Under the pieces are notes generated by a model, which saw only the letters and a list, made by a program, of their open reading frames with translations, had not been told where the DNA came from and did not search any database. Positions 24,101 through 39,100 of a stretch of 64,000 bases of DNA are shown piece by piece (the stretch's first letter is position 1; each line of letters starts with the position of its first letter). The translations under genes were made by a program, and so were the position numbers. The stretch lies in the NCBI RefSeq assembly GCF_051020955.1, contig NW_027476345.1, positions 124,001 to 188,000 of the forward strand. Reading direction: 5' to 3'. This DNA comes from Megalopta genalis. Lineage: Eukaryota; Arthropoda; Insecta; Hymenoptera; Halictidae.

Positions 24101-25048
24101 GTATTTTCGCAAAGGAAAAAGTTACTTCAAATGACCTTAGCTATCCCTCATTTTCTGCTGTTAAAATAATTGTGGAACGCCCTGTACATATATATAATGG
24201 AAATTACTTTTCTTAGACATCAAATTATAAAAACATATCAATCGTAATCAAATAAAGTTTTCATTTAATCTCAAAACAAAACATGTTTCAATGCTTTCTA
24301 TAAATACTATAGAAATTGAAAGAGTATCAACTTCAGTTTTTTAAAATAGAACTTCTTTATTCGTCTCCTAATACTTGCCATCGATGAAAAATATGTTTAT
24401 TTTGCAAAAAAATCTACTATTCCAATGTAATGTGAGATGTTGCATTGAAAATGAACTTCACGCGTTCAGTCTGCAGGGGAAATTGTGAAAGCGGCTACCT
24501 GATTGGGTTTGCGGAAATATGTCTAGTCTCAGCCCCTGACTTTTGCTGCTTAACCTCTTAAATCTGCGATTTACGTTCGAGAATTTCGGGCCGGAAACGT
24601 AAACAAGCTCGCGCAGCCTTCGAGCCATTCGCACGACTTGTACAATACGCTGATCGGGCCAATCGTAAATATTACGGGCATCGCTCGTGGTACGACGGTC
24701 GCGGTTGGTAATTTGCCCCATCACAAATAGCACAGACAAGGTTCGTGATGCGTTCTTATTATCTCTTCGTATCGTGATCAGTTTCAAGTTATTCTTGATC
24801 ACATTCGCACATCGAAATTTATCTTCATAAATTCTAGAGAAGCATCCCCACAAGATGTTTTCAAGAAAAAGATTTCGTGATGAGAGCAGTGAGATTTGTG
24901 CTAATAATTTTGCTAACGAAAGTGACAGTAGTGACAATATATGTTCTGTTCGAAGAAAATGCATGCGATTAGATATTGATGATACTTCTGACGACGATCA
25001 ACTACCAGAGCCCTGGCTTTGGAGAGGAATAAGAAATAGTCCAAAAAT
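20041..25048 (+). repeat. Array unit 5
   Basis: Shares with unit 13 the only amino-acid change in the zinc-finger protein (Thr49 to Ser). Has the short TA tract. Confidence 0.97.
22317..23317 (+). CDS. Zinc-finger gene, copy 5 (Thr49Ser)
   Basis: Exons 22317-22367 and 22844-23317; TATA box at 22144. ACC to AGC changes Thr49 to Ser in the basic region, and Leu127 has a silent TTG to TTA change. The zinc finger is unchanged. Confidence 0.6.
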
Positions 25049-26120
25049 CTGAGACTATACGATGACTGCTAGCCTAAGAGAGGCAGCCTCACTCTGACTT
25101 AGGAGGAAGTAGAAGAGAATTAGATATATTTAATCTAATATTTATTTGATGACATATTCTGGCAAAATATTGTAACCGAAACTAACCGGTATGCAGATCA
25201 AATACGAGTGAATCCATGCAGAACAGGAGAAATCGACGACACTTGATTTCCTGTAGATTCTAACGAAATCAAAAGATATTTTGCATTGTCCATAATAACT
25301 GCACAGGTAAAAAAACCAGAAAAACAAATGAATTGGTCGAAGAGGGCTGTTATTGAAAGGCCGATGAAATGCCTTTGAAAAGATATCTGCAAATTACAAG
25401 GTGTTTGCATTTCGCAAACAATAATCTGTTTGTCAATACAGATAAATTGAGCAAGATTAAACCTGTGATCAATTATTTGAACAAAAACTTTAAAGAAGTA
25501 TATATAATGAAAGAGAAGACAATGCTATTGATGAATCGCTCATGAAATTGTAGGGGCGCTTATCTTATAGGCAATTTAACCCGTCATAAAAGGCTGACTC
25601 ATCGAAATGACTACACAAGGATCCAATCGTACTCCAAAACCACATTGTATTACAGAGTACAACAAGGGAATGAATGGAATTGATCTCCAAGACCAAATAT
25701 TAGCAAGCTTTCCAGTAGTGAGGAAATACATGAAAGGAAGTAAAAAAAATATTTTTATCTGCTGGTCTAATTAATTCCTACATTTTATGCAACGAAATAA
25801 ATAACGGGTGGAAACAATGTTACGTTGACTATAGGATCAACATAGCCGAATCACTATTGAAGAATATGCCAAAACCGAATTATAGAGAACGAGGACAATT
25901 ATCTTCCGGAGATATGCCAGAAAGACTGCACTCGAAGTATTGGGCTCATTCTCCAAAACATATTGACCCAGCAGCATCAAAATTAAGGCCGTCAAAACCT
26001 TGTAGGGTTTGCCAAAAAAATAAAAAGCGTATAGAAACAACGTGGGAGTGTAAGAAGTGAAAAGTTCCCTTACATCTACCAGAATGATTCGAATTGTCTC
26101 ACACTATTGCAGATTATTAA
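24855..26120 (+). pseudogene. piggyBac transposase pseudogene, unit 5/6 junction
   Basis: Same disablements as the copy at 4815. It carries the A-to-G change near 26027 shared with unit 8. Confidence 0.88.
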
Positions 26121-29100
26121 TTTTGTATTACTGATTTTCGTGTAAATAAACTTTTTGTAGTACTTGCATCTACCACAATTATTGCATCAGGCTGTAATTA
26201 CTTATCAAATATTTTTAATTTTAAAAGGGCGCCGCCGCTAATATTTATATTTGGCCCGATCATCGTACTACGGACTATGCCCGTAATATTCACTTTTGGC
26301 CCGATCAGCGTACTACGGGCTATGCCCGTAGTTGTCGTTTAACAATTTGAGCGCCACGCTGATTTTTAAGGAAGTCCCCGCCAGGCCACGCGCGCCGCTT
26401 AAAAGCGCTGAAATTGTAGAGCCAATGTTTCTTATCGCAGTAGAAGATAGTTTACGTTAAGAACGTGATCCTTATAAGCATTCATTCAACACGTTGGACG
26501 CCAAGTCTGTTTTGTTCTCTTTACCGTTTGACCCGCTAGATAAGATTTTATCGAAATGGATTCGTGGCCGGCATTACTTTTACGACAAACCAGTTCATTG
26601 CAGTACTTGGTCCTGTGCAGACAAAAATTTTCTTTAACCCTAAGCGTCAAAATGCCAGTCCGAGAGTGTGTGTGAAAGACGGTCTAAAAAACAACAACAC
26701 AAACTCCAAAGAAAACCGGGAAAAGGCTCTGTAGTACGAAAATATTGTTAATTATGTTATGATAAAAATGTAACAAAAGATGGTAGAGTAATGGCCAGGA
26801 GAAAGACTAAGCGAGGTGTCACATTTTGTAATACCCGTAAAGGAGATCGGTTATTATGTTTACCGTGTTTGAATGAAATCCATTAATCCTGTAATGAGTC
26901 AAAATTATGTAAATTTGAAATAATTTTTCTGTAAATACATAAAACAGTGTAAATTTTATAGTTCTATATCATGTTACACGATGTCAGCCAGTGGTGGTTG
27001 ACGCGGCCTAAACGGAAAGTCTAGTGTCAGCCACCGATGGCTGACGTGGCGCTCAACGTATTAAGGGGGGATAAAAGGGACGGTTGGGTCCACCTGATGG
27101 CCTGCCATTGGCTAACTGAAACGAGATTCTAACGCAGTAGCTTCAGATTTTTATAAAAGCAACTTGCTTCGTCTTCTACCTCTCATTTTGATCCTGCTTG
27201 CCACAGAAAATCTGCGTTGCGTCGACGAGTCTGAACAGCTAGTATAGCTAGAAGGAATTGCTATAGTGTCTTCGAAGTGACAGTTTCCGTGCAACTAGAA
27301 GGAATTCTTACAGTGATTTTTACGATGATTCGCTCTATTACCGATCTTGCCAAGGATTGCGCTCCTTCGAATGAGGTAATTAATTTTTGACCTTTTAATT
27401 TCGCAAGTTCGCCGTAGTTTCAGGATCATACAATTATGTTGTCCAAATTTGTATATTGTAACTGGTTTATAAAATTGATTGCCATTTTTTATAGAATCTT
27501 AAATGACTAACGTCAGAGAATGCATTAGGATCAACAGAATTAATAAAAAATTCATGATGTCATTCAAAAAGTGATATGGTTAATAGACTCATCTAATAAT
27601 TTGGAGATAAACAAAATTAAAATACAGGCTCGATAAATTATTTAACGACTAACTGAATTAATATATGCATTCTCATTAATATAATGCATTCTCTGTTACC
27701 GTATTTAACCAATAGATGAAATAATTTTCAAATCCATTAAATTATTCTCACAAATACAATTAAGTAATTTGGCGATCAACCGAACCAATATACAAATTTA
27801 CAAAATAATATATATATGTAATAAGAACGAAATATTCGCTTTTCGTTACAGAGATCGAGAAATGGAGCGAATAACGAGGCGTCCGCTGCGATGGACGAAA
27901 TACATGAACAGCTCGCAGTACGGTTTCTTGTAAAGAGATCGAAAACCTACACGATCGGCAAACACCCGTCGTCAAGAAGACAGAGACAATCGAGTAGGGT
28001 TGCGAGGACTGTTGCGAGGACGATTGCGAGTTCCATTCCGAGTTTGTCTGCCAGTTCGATTGCCAGATTGATTTCGAGTCCAATTGCGAATTCGATTGCG
28101 AGTTCGAGTTCGACTGTAAGTTCGACTGCGAGTCCATCTTCGAATTCGACCGCACAAGAATCTCTGCAATATTTACGCTTGGCGCCAAGAACAGGGCACA
28201 GAACCCTAGCGGAACCGCAGTTCAAGGAACCGCTAACTTATCAATGTTATTATTGCCCGAAATACTTTCTGCACAAAATGGTCTATAGACAGCACGCAAT
28301 TTGCCATATTCGGAAGCTCCACTGATATACGAAATACAAGAAGGGATACAAATCGATAATAGAAAAGAGAAGACACGAATTTTTTTCGATCGCGTCGCAT
28401 AAAACAATCGGCTCTTTTCAGGGCCATACATATTAACCCCGGAAAGTACGTCCATAAATATTATTGATAAGTGATCAGTGTTTAGTGACCATGTAGTGAA
28501 AGTAAACGTTGAAATTGCCTGCCCGGAGACATTCTTCTCTTCGTCACCGTCGGCTACAGATCAGCTGCGCAGTTCATCAAAAATTGTACGAGGTCAATGC
28601 ACTATCCTCCTGCACCCATTTCCGTGCATGAAGTGGATTTACAACTAAATGGGTGAGTTTTTTATTAATTATATTCTTCATATACAAATTACATACGCCT
28701 TTTAACGCGAATATTTATTATTAAATTAGCTTTGCGAATCATTCGTTGAACTGTGTTCGGAAACGGTATTATTTAAATTAAAATATCATTTACGTACCTT
28801 GTTAAACTTCACTGTACACCTTGCTTAAAAATTTCGTATCTTACACACGAGGTGTCATGCACACTAGAAAATTAAAACGGCCGTCACGGTTAAATTACTT
28901 ATTATTTTGAATTCGAAAAATTAGTAAATATTCTTCAGACATTCTGAAGTAAGAATAAATAGCGTTCTTCTTAAAATTATCACTGTAATGTAATAAAATT
29001 AAATTCGGAAGTTCACGCACCGTGACTTGTTCATTGATGCGAAAGCAGCACTTCACCTCTCATTGGTCAGTGTTTATCGTTAATAACTCGTAAACAAAGC

Positions 29101-30062
29101 CGCGGATTGTATTTTCGCAAAGGAAAAAGTTACTTCAAATGACCTTAGCTATCCCTCATTTTCTGCTGTTAAAATAATTGTGGAACGCCCTGTACATATA
29201 TATATATATAATGGAAATTACTTTCCTTAGACATCAAATTATAAAAACATATCAATCGTAATCAAATAAAGTTTTCATTTAATCTCAAAACAAAACATAT
29301 TTCAATGCTTTCTATAAATACTATAGAAATTGAAAGAGTATCAACTTCAGTTTTTTAAAATAGAACTTCTTTATTCGTCTCCTAATACTTGCCATCGATG
29401 AAAAATATGTTTATTTTGCAAAAAAATCTACTATTCCAATGTAATGTGAGATGTTGCATTGAAAATGAACTTCACGCGTTCAGTCTGCAGGGGAAATTGT
29501 GAAAGCGGCTACCTGATTGGGTTTGCGGAAATATGTCTAGTCTCAGCCCCTGACTTTTGCTGCTTAACCTCTTAAATCTGCGATTTACGTTCGAGAATTT
29601 CGGGCCGGAAACGTAAACAAGCTCGCGCAGCCTTCGAGCCATTCGCACGACTTGTACAATACGCTGATCGGGCCAATCGTAAATATTACGGGCATCGCTC
29701 GTGGTACGACGGTCGCGGTTGGTAATTTGCCCCATCACAAATAGCACAGACAAGGTTCGTGATGCGTTCTTATTATCTCTTCGTATCGTGATCAGTTTCA
29801 AGTTATTCTTGATCACATTCGCACATCGAAATTTATCTTCATAAATTCTAGAGAAGCATCCCCACAAGATGTTTTCAAGAAAAAGATTTCGTGATGAGAG
29901 CAGTGAGATTTGTGCTAATAATTTTGCTAACGAAAGTGACAGTAGTGACAATATATGTTCTGTTCGAAGAAAATGCATGCGATTAGATATTGATGATACT
30001 TCTGACGACGATCAACTACCAGAGCCCTGGCTTTGGAGAGGAATAAGAAATAGTCCAAAAAT
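25049..30062 (+). repeat. Array unit 6
   Basis: Shares with unit 8 a change that breaks the first hairpin stem (near 26274) and one in the transposase remnant (near 26027). Units 6+7 resemble units 8+9 as a pair. Confidence 0.97.
27325..28325 (+). CDS. Zinc-finger gene, copy 6
   Basis: Exons 27325-27375 and 27852-28325; TATA box at 27152. Protein identical to copy 1. Confidence 0.6.
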
Positions 30063-31134
30063 CTGAGACTATACGATGACTGCTAGCCTAAGAGAGGCAG
30101 CCTCACTCTGACTTAGGAGGAAGTAGAAGAGAATTAGATATATTTAATCTAATATTTATTTGATGACATATTCTGGCAAAATATTGTAACCGAAACTAAC
30201 CGGTATGCAGATCAAATACGAGTGAATCCATGCAGAACAGGAGAAATCGACGACACTTGATTTCCTGTAGATTCTAACGAAATCAAAAGATATTTTGCAT
30301 TGTCCATAATAACTGCACAGGTAAAAAAACCAGAAAAACAAATGAATTGGTCGAAGAGGGCTGTTATTGAAAGGCCGATGAAATGCCTTTGAAAAGATAT
30401 CTGCAAATTACAAGGTGTTTGCATTTCGCAAACAATAATCTGTTTGTCAATACAGATAAATTGAGCAAGATTAAACCTGTGATCAATTATTTGAACAAAA
30501 ACTTTAAAGAAGTATATATAATGAAAGAGAAGACAATGCTATTGATGAATCGCTCATGAAATTGCAGGGGCGCTTATCTTATAGGCAATTTAACCCGTCA
30601 TAAAAGGCTGACTCATCGAAATGACTACACAAGGATCCAATCGTACTCCAAAACCACATTGTATTACAGAGTACAACAAGGGAATGAATGGAATTGATCT
30701 CCAAGACCAAATATTAGCAAGCTTTCCAGTAGTGAGGAAATACATGAAAGGAAGTAAAAAAAATATTTTTTTCTGCTGGTCTAATTAATTCCTACATTTT
30801 ATGCAACGAAATAAATAACGGGTGGAAACAATGTTACGTTGACTATAGGATCAACATAGCCGAATCACTATTGAAGAATATGCCAAAACCGAATTATAGA
30901 GAACGAGGACAATTATCTTCCGGAGATATGCCAGAAAGACTGCACTCGAAGTATTGGGCTCATTCTCCAAAACATATTGACCCAGCAGCATCAAAATTAA
31001 GGCCGTCAAAACCTTGTAGGGTTTGCCAAAAAAATAAAAAACGTATAGAAACAACGTGGGAGTGTAAGAAGTGAAAAGTTCCCTTACATCTACCAGAATG
31101 ATTCGAATTGTCTCACACTATTGCAGATTATTAA
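29869..31134 (+). pseudogene. piggyBac transposase pseudogene, unit 6/7 junction (one stop absent)
   Basis: Same disablements as the copy at 4815, except that the TAG nine codons after the IDES Asp motif start is CAG here (30565-30567), reading on as LQGRLSYRQFNPS before the next stop. This could be the ancestral state or a chance reversion. The copy is still broken elsewhere. Confidence 0.88.
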
Positions 31135-34100
31135 TTTTGTATTACTGATTTTCGTGTAAATAAACTTTTTGTAGTACTTGCATCTACCACAATTATTGCA
31201 TCAGGCTATATTTACTTATCAAATATTTTTAATTTTAAAAGGGCGCCGCCGCTAATATTTATATTTGGCCCGATCATCGTACTACGGGCTATGCCCGTAA
31301 TATTCACTTTTGGCCCGATCAGCGTACTACGGGCTATGCCCGTAGTTGTCGTTTAACAATTTGAGCGCCACGCTGATTTTTAAGGAAGTCCCCGCCAGGC
31401 CACGCGCGCCGCTTAAAAGCGCTGAAATTGTAGAGCCAATGTCTCTTATCGCAGTAGAAGATAGTTTACGTTAAGAACGTGATCCTTATAAGCATTCATT
31501 CAACACGTTGGACGCCAAGTCTGTTTTGTTCTCTTTACCGTTTGACCCGCTAGATAAGATTTTATCGAAATGGATTCGTGGCCGGCATTACTTTTACGAC
31601 AAACCAGTTCATTGCAGTACTTGGTCCTGTGCAGACAAAAATTTTCTTTAACCCTAAGCGTCAAAATGCCAGTCCGAGAGTGTGTGTGAAAGACGGTCTA
31701 AAAAACAACAACACAAACTCCAAAGAAACCCGGGAAAAGGCTCTGTAGTACGAAAATATTGTTAATTATGTTATGATAAAAATGTAACAAAACATGGTAG
31801 AGTAATGGCCAGGAGAAAGACTAAGCGAGGTGTCACATTTTGTAATACCCGTAAAGGAGATCGGTTATTATGTTTACCGTGTTTGAATGAAATCCATTAA
31901 TCCTGTAATGAGTCAAAATTATGTAAATTTGAAATAATTTTTCTGTAAATCCATAAAACAGTGTAAATTTTATAGTTCTATATCATGTTACACGATGTCA
32001 GCCAGTGGTGGTTGACGCGGCCTAAACGGAAAGTCTAGTGTCAGCCACCGATGGCTGACGTGGCGCTCAACGTATTAAGGGGGGATAAAAGGGACGGTTG
32101 GGTCCACCTGATGGCCTGCCATTGGCTAACTGAAACGAGATTCTAACGCAGTAGCTTCAGATTTTTATAAAAGCAACTTGCTTCGTCTTCTACCTCTCAT
32201 TTTGATCCTGCTTGCCACAGAAAATCTGCGTTGCGTCGACGAGTCTGAACAGCTAGTATAGCTAGAAGGAATTGCTATAGTGTCTTCGAAGTGACAGTTT
32301 CCGTGCAACTAGAAGGAATTCTTACAGTGATTTTTACGATGATTCGCTCTATTACCGATCTTGCCAAGGATTGCGCTCCTTCGAATGAGGTAATTAATTT
32401 TTGACCTTTTAATTTCGCAAGTTCGCCGTAGTTTCAGGATCATACAATTATGTTGTCCAAATTTGTATATTGTAACTGGTTTATAAAATTGATTGCCATT
32501 TTTTATAGAATCTTAAATGACTAACGTCAGAGAATGCATTAGGATCAACAGAATTAATAAAAAATTCATGATGTCATTCAAAAAGTGATATGGTTAATAG
32601 ACTCATCTAATAATTTGGAGATAAACAAAATTAAAATACAGGCTCGATAAATTATTTAACGACTAACTGAATTAATATATGCATTCTCATTAATATAATG
32701 CATTCTCTGTTACCGTATTTAACCAATAGATGAAATAATTTTCAAATCCATTAAATTATTCTCACAAATACAATTAAGTAATTTGGCGATCAACCGAACC
32801 AATATACAAATTTACAAAATAATATATATATGTAATAAGAACGAAATATTCGCTTTTCGTTACAGAGATCGAGAAATGGAGCGAATAACGAGGCGTCCGC
32901 TGCGATGGACGAAATACATGAACAGCTCGCAGTACGGTTTCTTGTAAAGAGATCGAAAACCTACACGATCGGCAAACACCCGTCGTCAAGAAGACAGAGA
33001 CAATCGAGTAGGGTTGCGAGGACTGTTGCGAGGACGATTGCGAGTTCCATTCCGAGTTTGTCTGCCAGTTCGATTGCCAGATTGATTTCGAGTCCAATTG
33101 CGAATTCGATTGCGAGTTCGAGTTCGACTGTAAGTTCGACTGCGAGTCCATCTTCGAATTCGACCGCACAAGAATCTCTGCAATATTTACGCTTGGCGCC
33201 AAGAACAGGGCACAGAACCCTAGCGGAACCGCAGTTCAAGGAACCGCTAACTTATCAATGTTATTATTGCCCGAAATACTTTCTGCACAAAATGGTCTAT
33301 AGACAGCACGCAATTTGCCATATTCGGAAGCTCCACTGATATACGAAATACAAGAAGGGATACAAATCGATAATAGAAAAGAGAAGACACGAATTTTTTT
33401 CGATCGCGTCGCATAAAACAATCGGCTCTTTTCAGGGCCATACATATTAACCCCGGAAAGTACGTCCATAAATATTATTGATAAGTGATCAGTGTTTAGT
33501 GACCATGTAGTGAAAGTAAACGTTGAAATTGCCTGCCCGGAGACATTCTTCTCTTCGTCACCGTCGGCTACAGATCAGCTGCGCAGTTCATCAAAAATTG
33601 TACGAGGTCAATGCACTATCCTCCTGCACCCATTTCCGTGCATGAAGTGGATTTACAACTAAATGGGTGAGTTTTTTATTAATTATATTCTTCATATACA
33701 AATTACATACGCCTTTTAACGCGAATATTTATTATTAAATTAGCTTTGCGAATCATTCGTTGAACTGTGTTCGGAAACGGTATTATTTAAATTAAAATAT
33801 CATTTACGTACCTTGTTAAACTTCACTGTACACCTTGCTTAAAAATTTCGTATCTTACACACGAGGTGTCATGCACACTAGAAAATTAAAACGGCCGTCA
33901 CGGTTAAATTACTTATTATTTTGAATTCGAAAAATTAGTAAATATTCTTCAGACATTCTGAAGTAAGAATAAATAGCGTTCTTCTTAAAATTATCACTGT
34001 AATGTAATAAAATTAAATTCGGAAGTTCACGCACCGTGACTTGTTCATTGATGCGAAAGCAGCACTTCACCTCTCATTGGTCAGTGTTTATCGTTAATAA

Positions 34101-35072
34101 CTCGTAAACAAAGCCGCGGATTGTATTTTCGCAAAGGAAAAAGTTACTTCAAATGACCTTAGCTATCCCTCATTTTCTGCTGTTAAAATAATTGTGGAAC
34201 GCCCTGTACATATATATATAATGGAAATTACTTTCCTTAGACATCAAATTATAAAAACATATCAATCGTAATCAAATAAAGTTTTCATTTAATCTCAAAA
34301 CAAAACATATTTCAATGCTTTCTATAAATACTATAGAAATTGAAAGAGTATCAACTTCAGTTTTTTAAAATAGAACTTCTTTATTCGTCTCCTAATACTT
34401 GCCATCGATGAAAAATATGTTTATTTTGCAAAAAAATCTACTATTCCAATGTAATGTGAGATGTTGCATTGAAAATGAACTTCACGCGTTCAGTCTGCAG
34501 GGGAAATTGTGAAAGCGGCTACCTGATTGGGTTTACAGAAATATGTCTAGTCTCAGCCCCTGACTTTTGCTGCTTAACCTCTTAAATCTGCGATTTACGT
34601 TCGAGAATTTCGGGCCGGAAACGTAAACAAGCTCGCGCAGCCTTCGAGCCATTCGCACGACTTGTACAATACGCTGATCGGGCCAATCGTAAATATTACG
34701 GGCATCGCTCGTGGTACGACGGTCGCGGTTGGTAATTTGCCCCATCACAAATAGCACAGACAAGGTTCGTGATGCGTTCTTATTATCTCTTCGTATCGTG
34801 ATCAGTTTCAAGTTATTCTTGATCACATTCGCACATCGAAATTTATCTTCATAAATTCTAGAGAAGCATCCCCACAAGATGTTTTCAAGAAAAAGATTTC
34901 GTGATGAGAGCAGTGAGATTTGTGCTAATAATTTTGCTAACGAAAGTGACAGTAGTGACAATATATGTTCTGTTCGAAGAAAATGCATGCGATTAGATAT
35001 TGATGATACTTCTGACGACGATCAACTACCAGAGCCCTGGCTTTGGAGAGGAATAAGAAATAGTCCAAAAAT
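30063..35072 (+). repeat. Array unit 7
   Basis: Shares with unit 9 a change near 30771 and the variant block near 31207. Private changes include C at 30565, which removes a stop codon of the transposase remnant, and bases near 31443, 31730 and 31794. Confidence 0.97.
32339..33339 (+). CDS. Zinc-finger gene, copy 7
   Basis: Exons 32339-32389 and 32866-33339; TATA box at 32166. Protein identical to copy 1. Confidence 0.6.
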
Positions 35073-36144
35073 CTGAGACTATACGATGACTGCTAGCCTA
35101 AGAGAGGCAGCCTCACTCTGACTTAGGAGGAAGTAGAAGAGAATTAGATATATTTAATCTAATATTTATTTGATGACATATTCTGGCAAAATATTGTAAC
35201 CGAAACTAACCGGTATGCAGATCAAATACGAGTGAATCCATGCAGAACAGGAGAAATCGACGACACTTGATTTCCTGTAGATTCTAACGAAATCAAAAGA
35301 TATTTTGCATTGTCCATAATAACTGCACAGGTAAAAAAACCAGAAAAACAAATGAATTGGTCGAAGAGGGCTGTTATTGAAAGGCCGATGAAATGCCTTT
35401 GAAAAGATATCTGCAAATTACAAGGTGTTTGCATTTCGCAAACAATAATCTGTTTGTCAATACAGATAAATTGAGCAAGATTAAACCTGTGATCAATTAT
35501 TTGAACAAAAACTTTAAAGAAGTATATATAATGAAAGAGAAGACAATGCTATTGATGAATCGCTCATGAAATTGTAGGGGCGCTTATCTTATAGGCAATT
35601 TAACCCGTCATAAAAGGCTGACTCATCGAAATGACTACACAAGGATCCAATCGTACTCCAAAACCACATTGTATTACAGAGTACAACAAGGGAATGAATG
35701 GAATTGATCTCCAAGACCAAATATTAGCAAGCTTTCCAGTAGTGAGGAAATACATGAAAGGAAGTAAAAAAAATATTTTTATCTGCTGGTCTAATTAATT
35801 CCTACATTTTATGCAACGAAATAAATAACGGGTGGAAACAATGTTACGTTGACTATAGGATCAACATAGCCGAATCACTATTGAAGAATATGCCAAAACC
35901 GAATTATAGAGAACGAGGACAATTATCTTCCGGAGATATGCCAGAAAGACTGCACTCGAAGTATTGGGCTCATTCTCCAAAACATATTGACCCAGCAGCA
36001 TCAAAATTAAGGCCGTCAAAACCTTGTAGGGTTTGCCAAAAAAATAAAAAGCGTATAGAAACAACGTGGGAGTGTAAGAAGTGAAAAGTTCCCTTACATC
36101 TACCAGAATGATTCGAATTGTCTCACACTATTGCAGATTATTAA
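34879..36144 (+). pseudogene. piggyBac transposase pseudogene, unit 7/8 junction
   Basis: Same disablements as the copy at 4815, with the change near 36051 shared with unit 6. Confidence 0.88.
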
Positions 36145-39100
36145 TTTTGTATTACTGATTTTCGTGTAAATAAACTTTTTGTAGTACTTGCATCTACCAC
36201 AATTATTGCATCAGGCTGTAATTACTTATCAAATATTTTTAATTTTAAAAGGGCGCCGCCGCTAATATTTATATTTGGCCCGATCATCGTACTACGGACT
36301 ATGCCCGTAATATTCACTTTTGGCCCGATCAGCGTACTACGGGCTATGCCCGTAGTTGTCGTTTAACAATTTGAGCGCCACGCTGATTTTTAAGGAAGTC
36401 CCCGCCAGGCCACGCGCGCCGCTTAAAAGCGCTGAAATTGTAGAGCCAATGTTTCTTATCGCAGTAGAAGATAGTTTACGTTAAGAACGTGATCCTTATA
36501 AGCATTCATTCAACACGTTGGACGCCAAGTCTGTTTTGTTCTCTTTACCGTTTGACCCGCTAGATAAGATTTTATCGAAATGGATTCGTGGCCGGCATTA
36601 CTTTTACGACAAACCAGTTCATTGCAGTACTTGGTCCTGTGCAGACAAAAATTTTCTTTAACCCTAAGCGTCAAAATGCCAGTCCGAGAGTGTGTGTGAA
36701 AGACGGTCTAAAAAACAACAACACAAACTCCAAAGAAAACCGGGAAAAGGCTCTGTAGTACGAAAATATTGTTAATTATGTTATGATAAAAATGTAACAA
36801 AAGATGGTAGAGTAATGGCCAGGAGAAAGACTAAGCGAGGTGTCACATTTTGTAATACCCGTAAAGGAGATCGGTTATTATGTTTACCGTGTTTGAATGA
36901 AATCCATTAATCCTGTAATGAGTCAAAATTATGTAAATTTGAAATAATTTTTCTGTAAATACATAAAACAGTGTAAATTTTATAGTTCTATATCATGTTA
37001 CACGATGTCAGCCAGTGGTGGTTGACGCGGCCTAAACGGAAAGTCTAGTGTCAGCCACCGATGGCTGACGTGGCGCTCAACGTATTAAGGGGGGATAAAA
37101 GGGACGGTTGGGTCCACCTGATGGCCTGCCATTGGCTAACTGAAACGAGATTCTAACGCAGTAGCTTCAGATTTTTATAAAAGCAACTTGCTTCGTCTTC
37201 TACCTCTCATTTTGATCCTGCTTGCCACAGAAAATCTGCGTTGCGTCGACGAGTCTGAACAGCTAGTATAGCTAGAAGGAATTGCTATAGTGTCTTCGAA
37301 GTGACAGTTTCCGTGCAACTAGAAGGAATTCTTACAGTGATTTTTACGATGATTCGCTCTATTACCGATCTTGCCAAGGATTGCGCTCCTTCGAATGAGG
37401 TAATTAATTTTTGACCTTTTAATTTCGCAAGTTCGCCGTAGTTTCAGGATCATACAATTATGTTGTCCAAATTTGTATATTGTAACTGGTTTATAAAATT
37501 GATTGCCATTTTTTATAGAATCTTAAATGACTAACGTCAGAGAATGCATTAGGATCAACAGAATTAATAAAAAATTCATGATGTCATTCAAAAAGTGATA
37601 TGGTTAATAGACTCATCTAATAATTTGGAGATAAACAAAATTAAAATACAGGCTCGATAAATTATTTAACGACTAACTGAATTAATATATGCATTCTCAT
37701 TAATATAATGCATTCTCTGTTACCGTATTTAACCAATAGATGAAATAATTTTCAAATCCATTAAATTATTCTCACAAATACAATTAAGTAATTTGGCGAT
37801 CAACCGAACCAATATACAAATTTACAAAATAATATATATATGTAATAAGAACGAAATATTCGCTTTTCGTTACAGAGATCGAGAAATGGAGCGAATAACG
37901 AGGCGTCCGCTGCGATGGACGAAATACATGAACAGCTCGCAGTACGGTTTCTTGTAAAGAGATCGAAAACCTACACGATCGGCAAACACCCGTCGTCAAG
38001 AAGACAGAGACAATCGAGTAGGGTTGCGAGGACTGTTGCGAGGACGATTGCGAGTTCCATTCCGAGTTTGTCTGCCAGTTCGATTGCCAGATTGATTTCG
38101 AGTCCAATTGCGAATTCGATTGCGAGTTCGAGTTCGACTGTAAGTTCGACTGCGAGTCCATCTTCGAATTCGACCGCACAAGAATCTCTGCAATATTTAC
38201 GCTTGGCGCCAAGAACAGGGCACAGAACCCTAGCGGAACCGCAGTTCAAGGAACCGCTAACTTATCAATGTTATTATTGCCCGAAATACTTTCTGCACAA
38301 AATGGTCTATAGACAGCACGCAATTTGCCATATTCGGAAGCTCCACTGATATACGAAATACAAGAAGGGATACAAATCGATAATAGAAAAGAGAAGACAC
38401 GAATTTTTTTCGATCGCGTCGCATAAAACAATCGGCTCTTTTCAGGGCCATACATATTAACCCCGGAAAGTACGTCCATAAATATTATTGATAAGTGATC
38501 AGTGTTTAGTGACCATGTAGTGAAAGTAAACGTTGAAATTGCCTGCCCGGAGACATTCTTCTCTTCGTCACCGTCGGCTACAGATCAGCTGCGCAGTTCA
38601 TCAAAAATTGTACGAGGTCAATGCACTATCCTCCTGCACCCATTTCCGTGCATGAAGTGGATTTACAACTAAATGGGTGAGTTTTTTATTAATTATATTC
38701 TTCATATACAAATTACATACGCCTTTTAACGCGAATATTTATTATTAAATTAGCTTTGCGAATCATTCGTTGAACTGTGTTCGGAAACGGTATTATTTAA
38801 ATTAAAATATCATTTACGTACCTTGTTAAACTTCACTGTACACCTTGCTTAAAAATTTCGTATCTTACACACGAGGTGTCATGCACACTAGAAAATTAAA
38901 ACGGCCGTCACGGTTAAATTACTTATTATTTTGAATTCGAAAAATTAGTAAATATTCTTCAGACATTCTGAAGTAAGAATAAATAGCGTTCTTCTTAAAA
39001 TTATCACTGTAATGTAATAAAATTAAATTCGGAAGTTCACGCACCGTGACTTGTTCATTGATGCGAAAGCAGCACTTCACCTCTCATTGGTCAGTGTTTA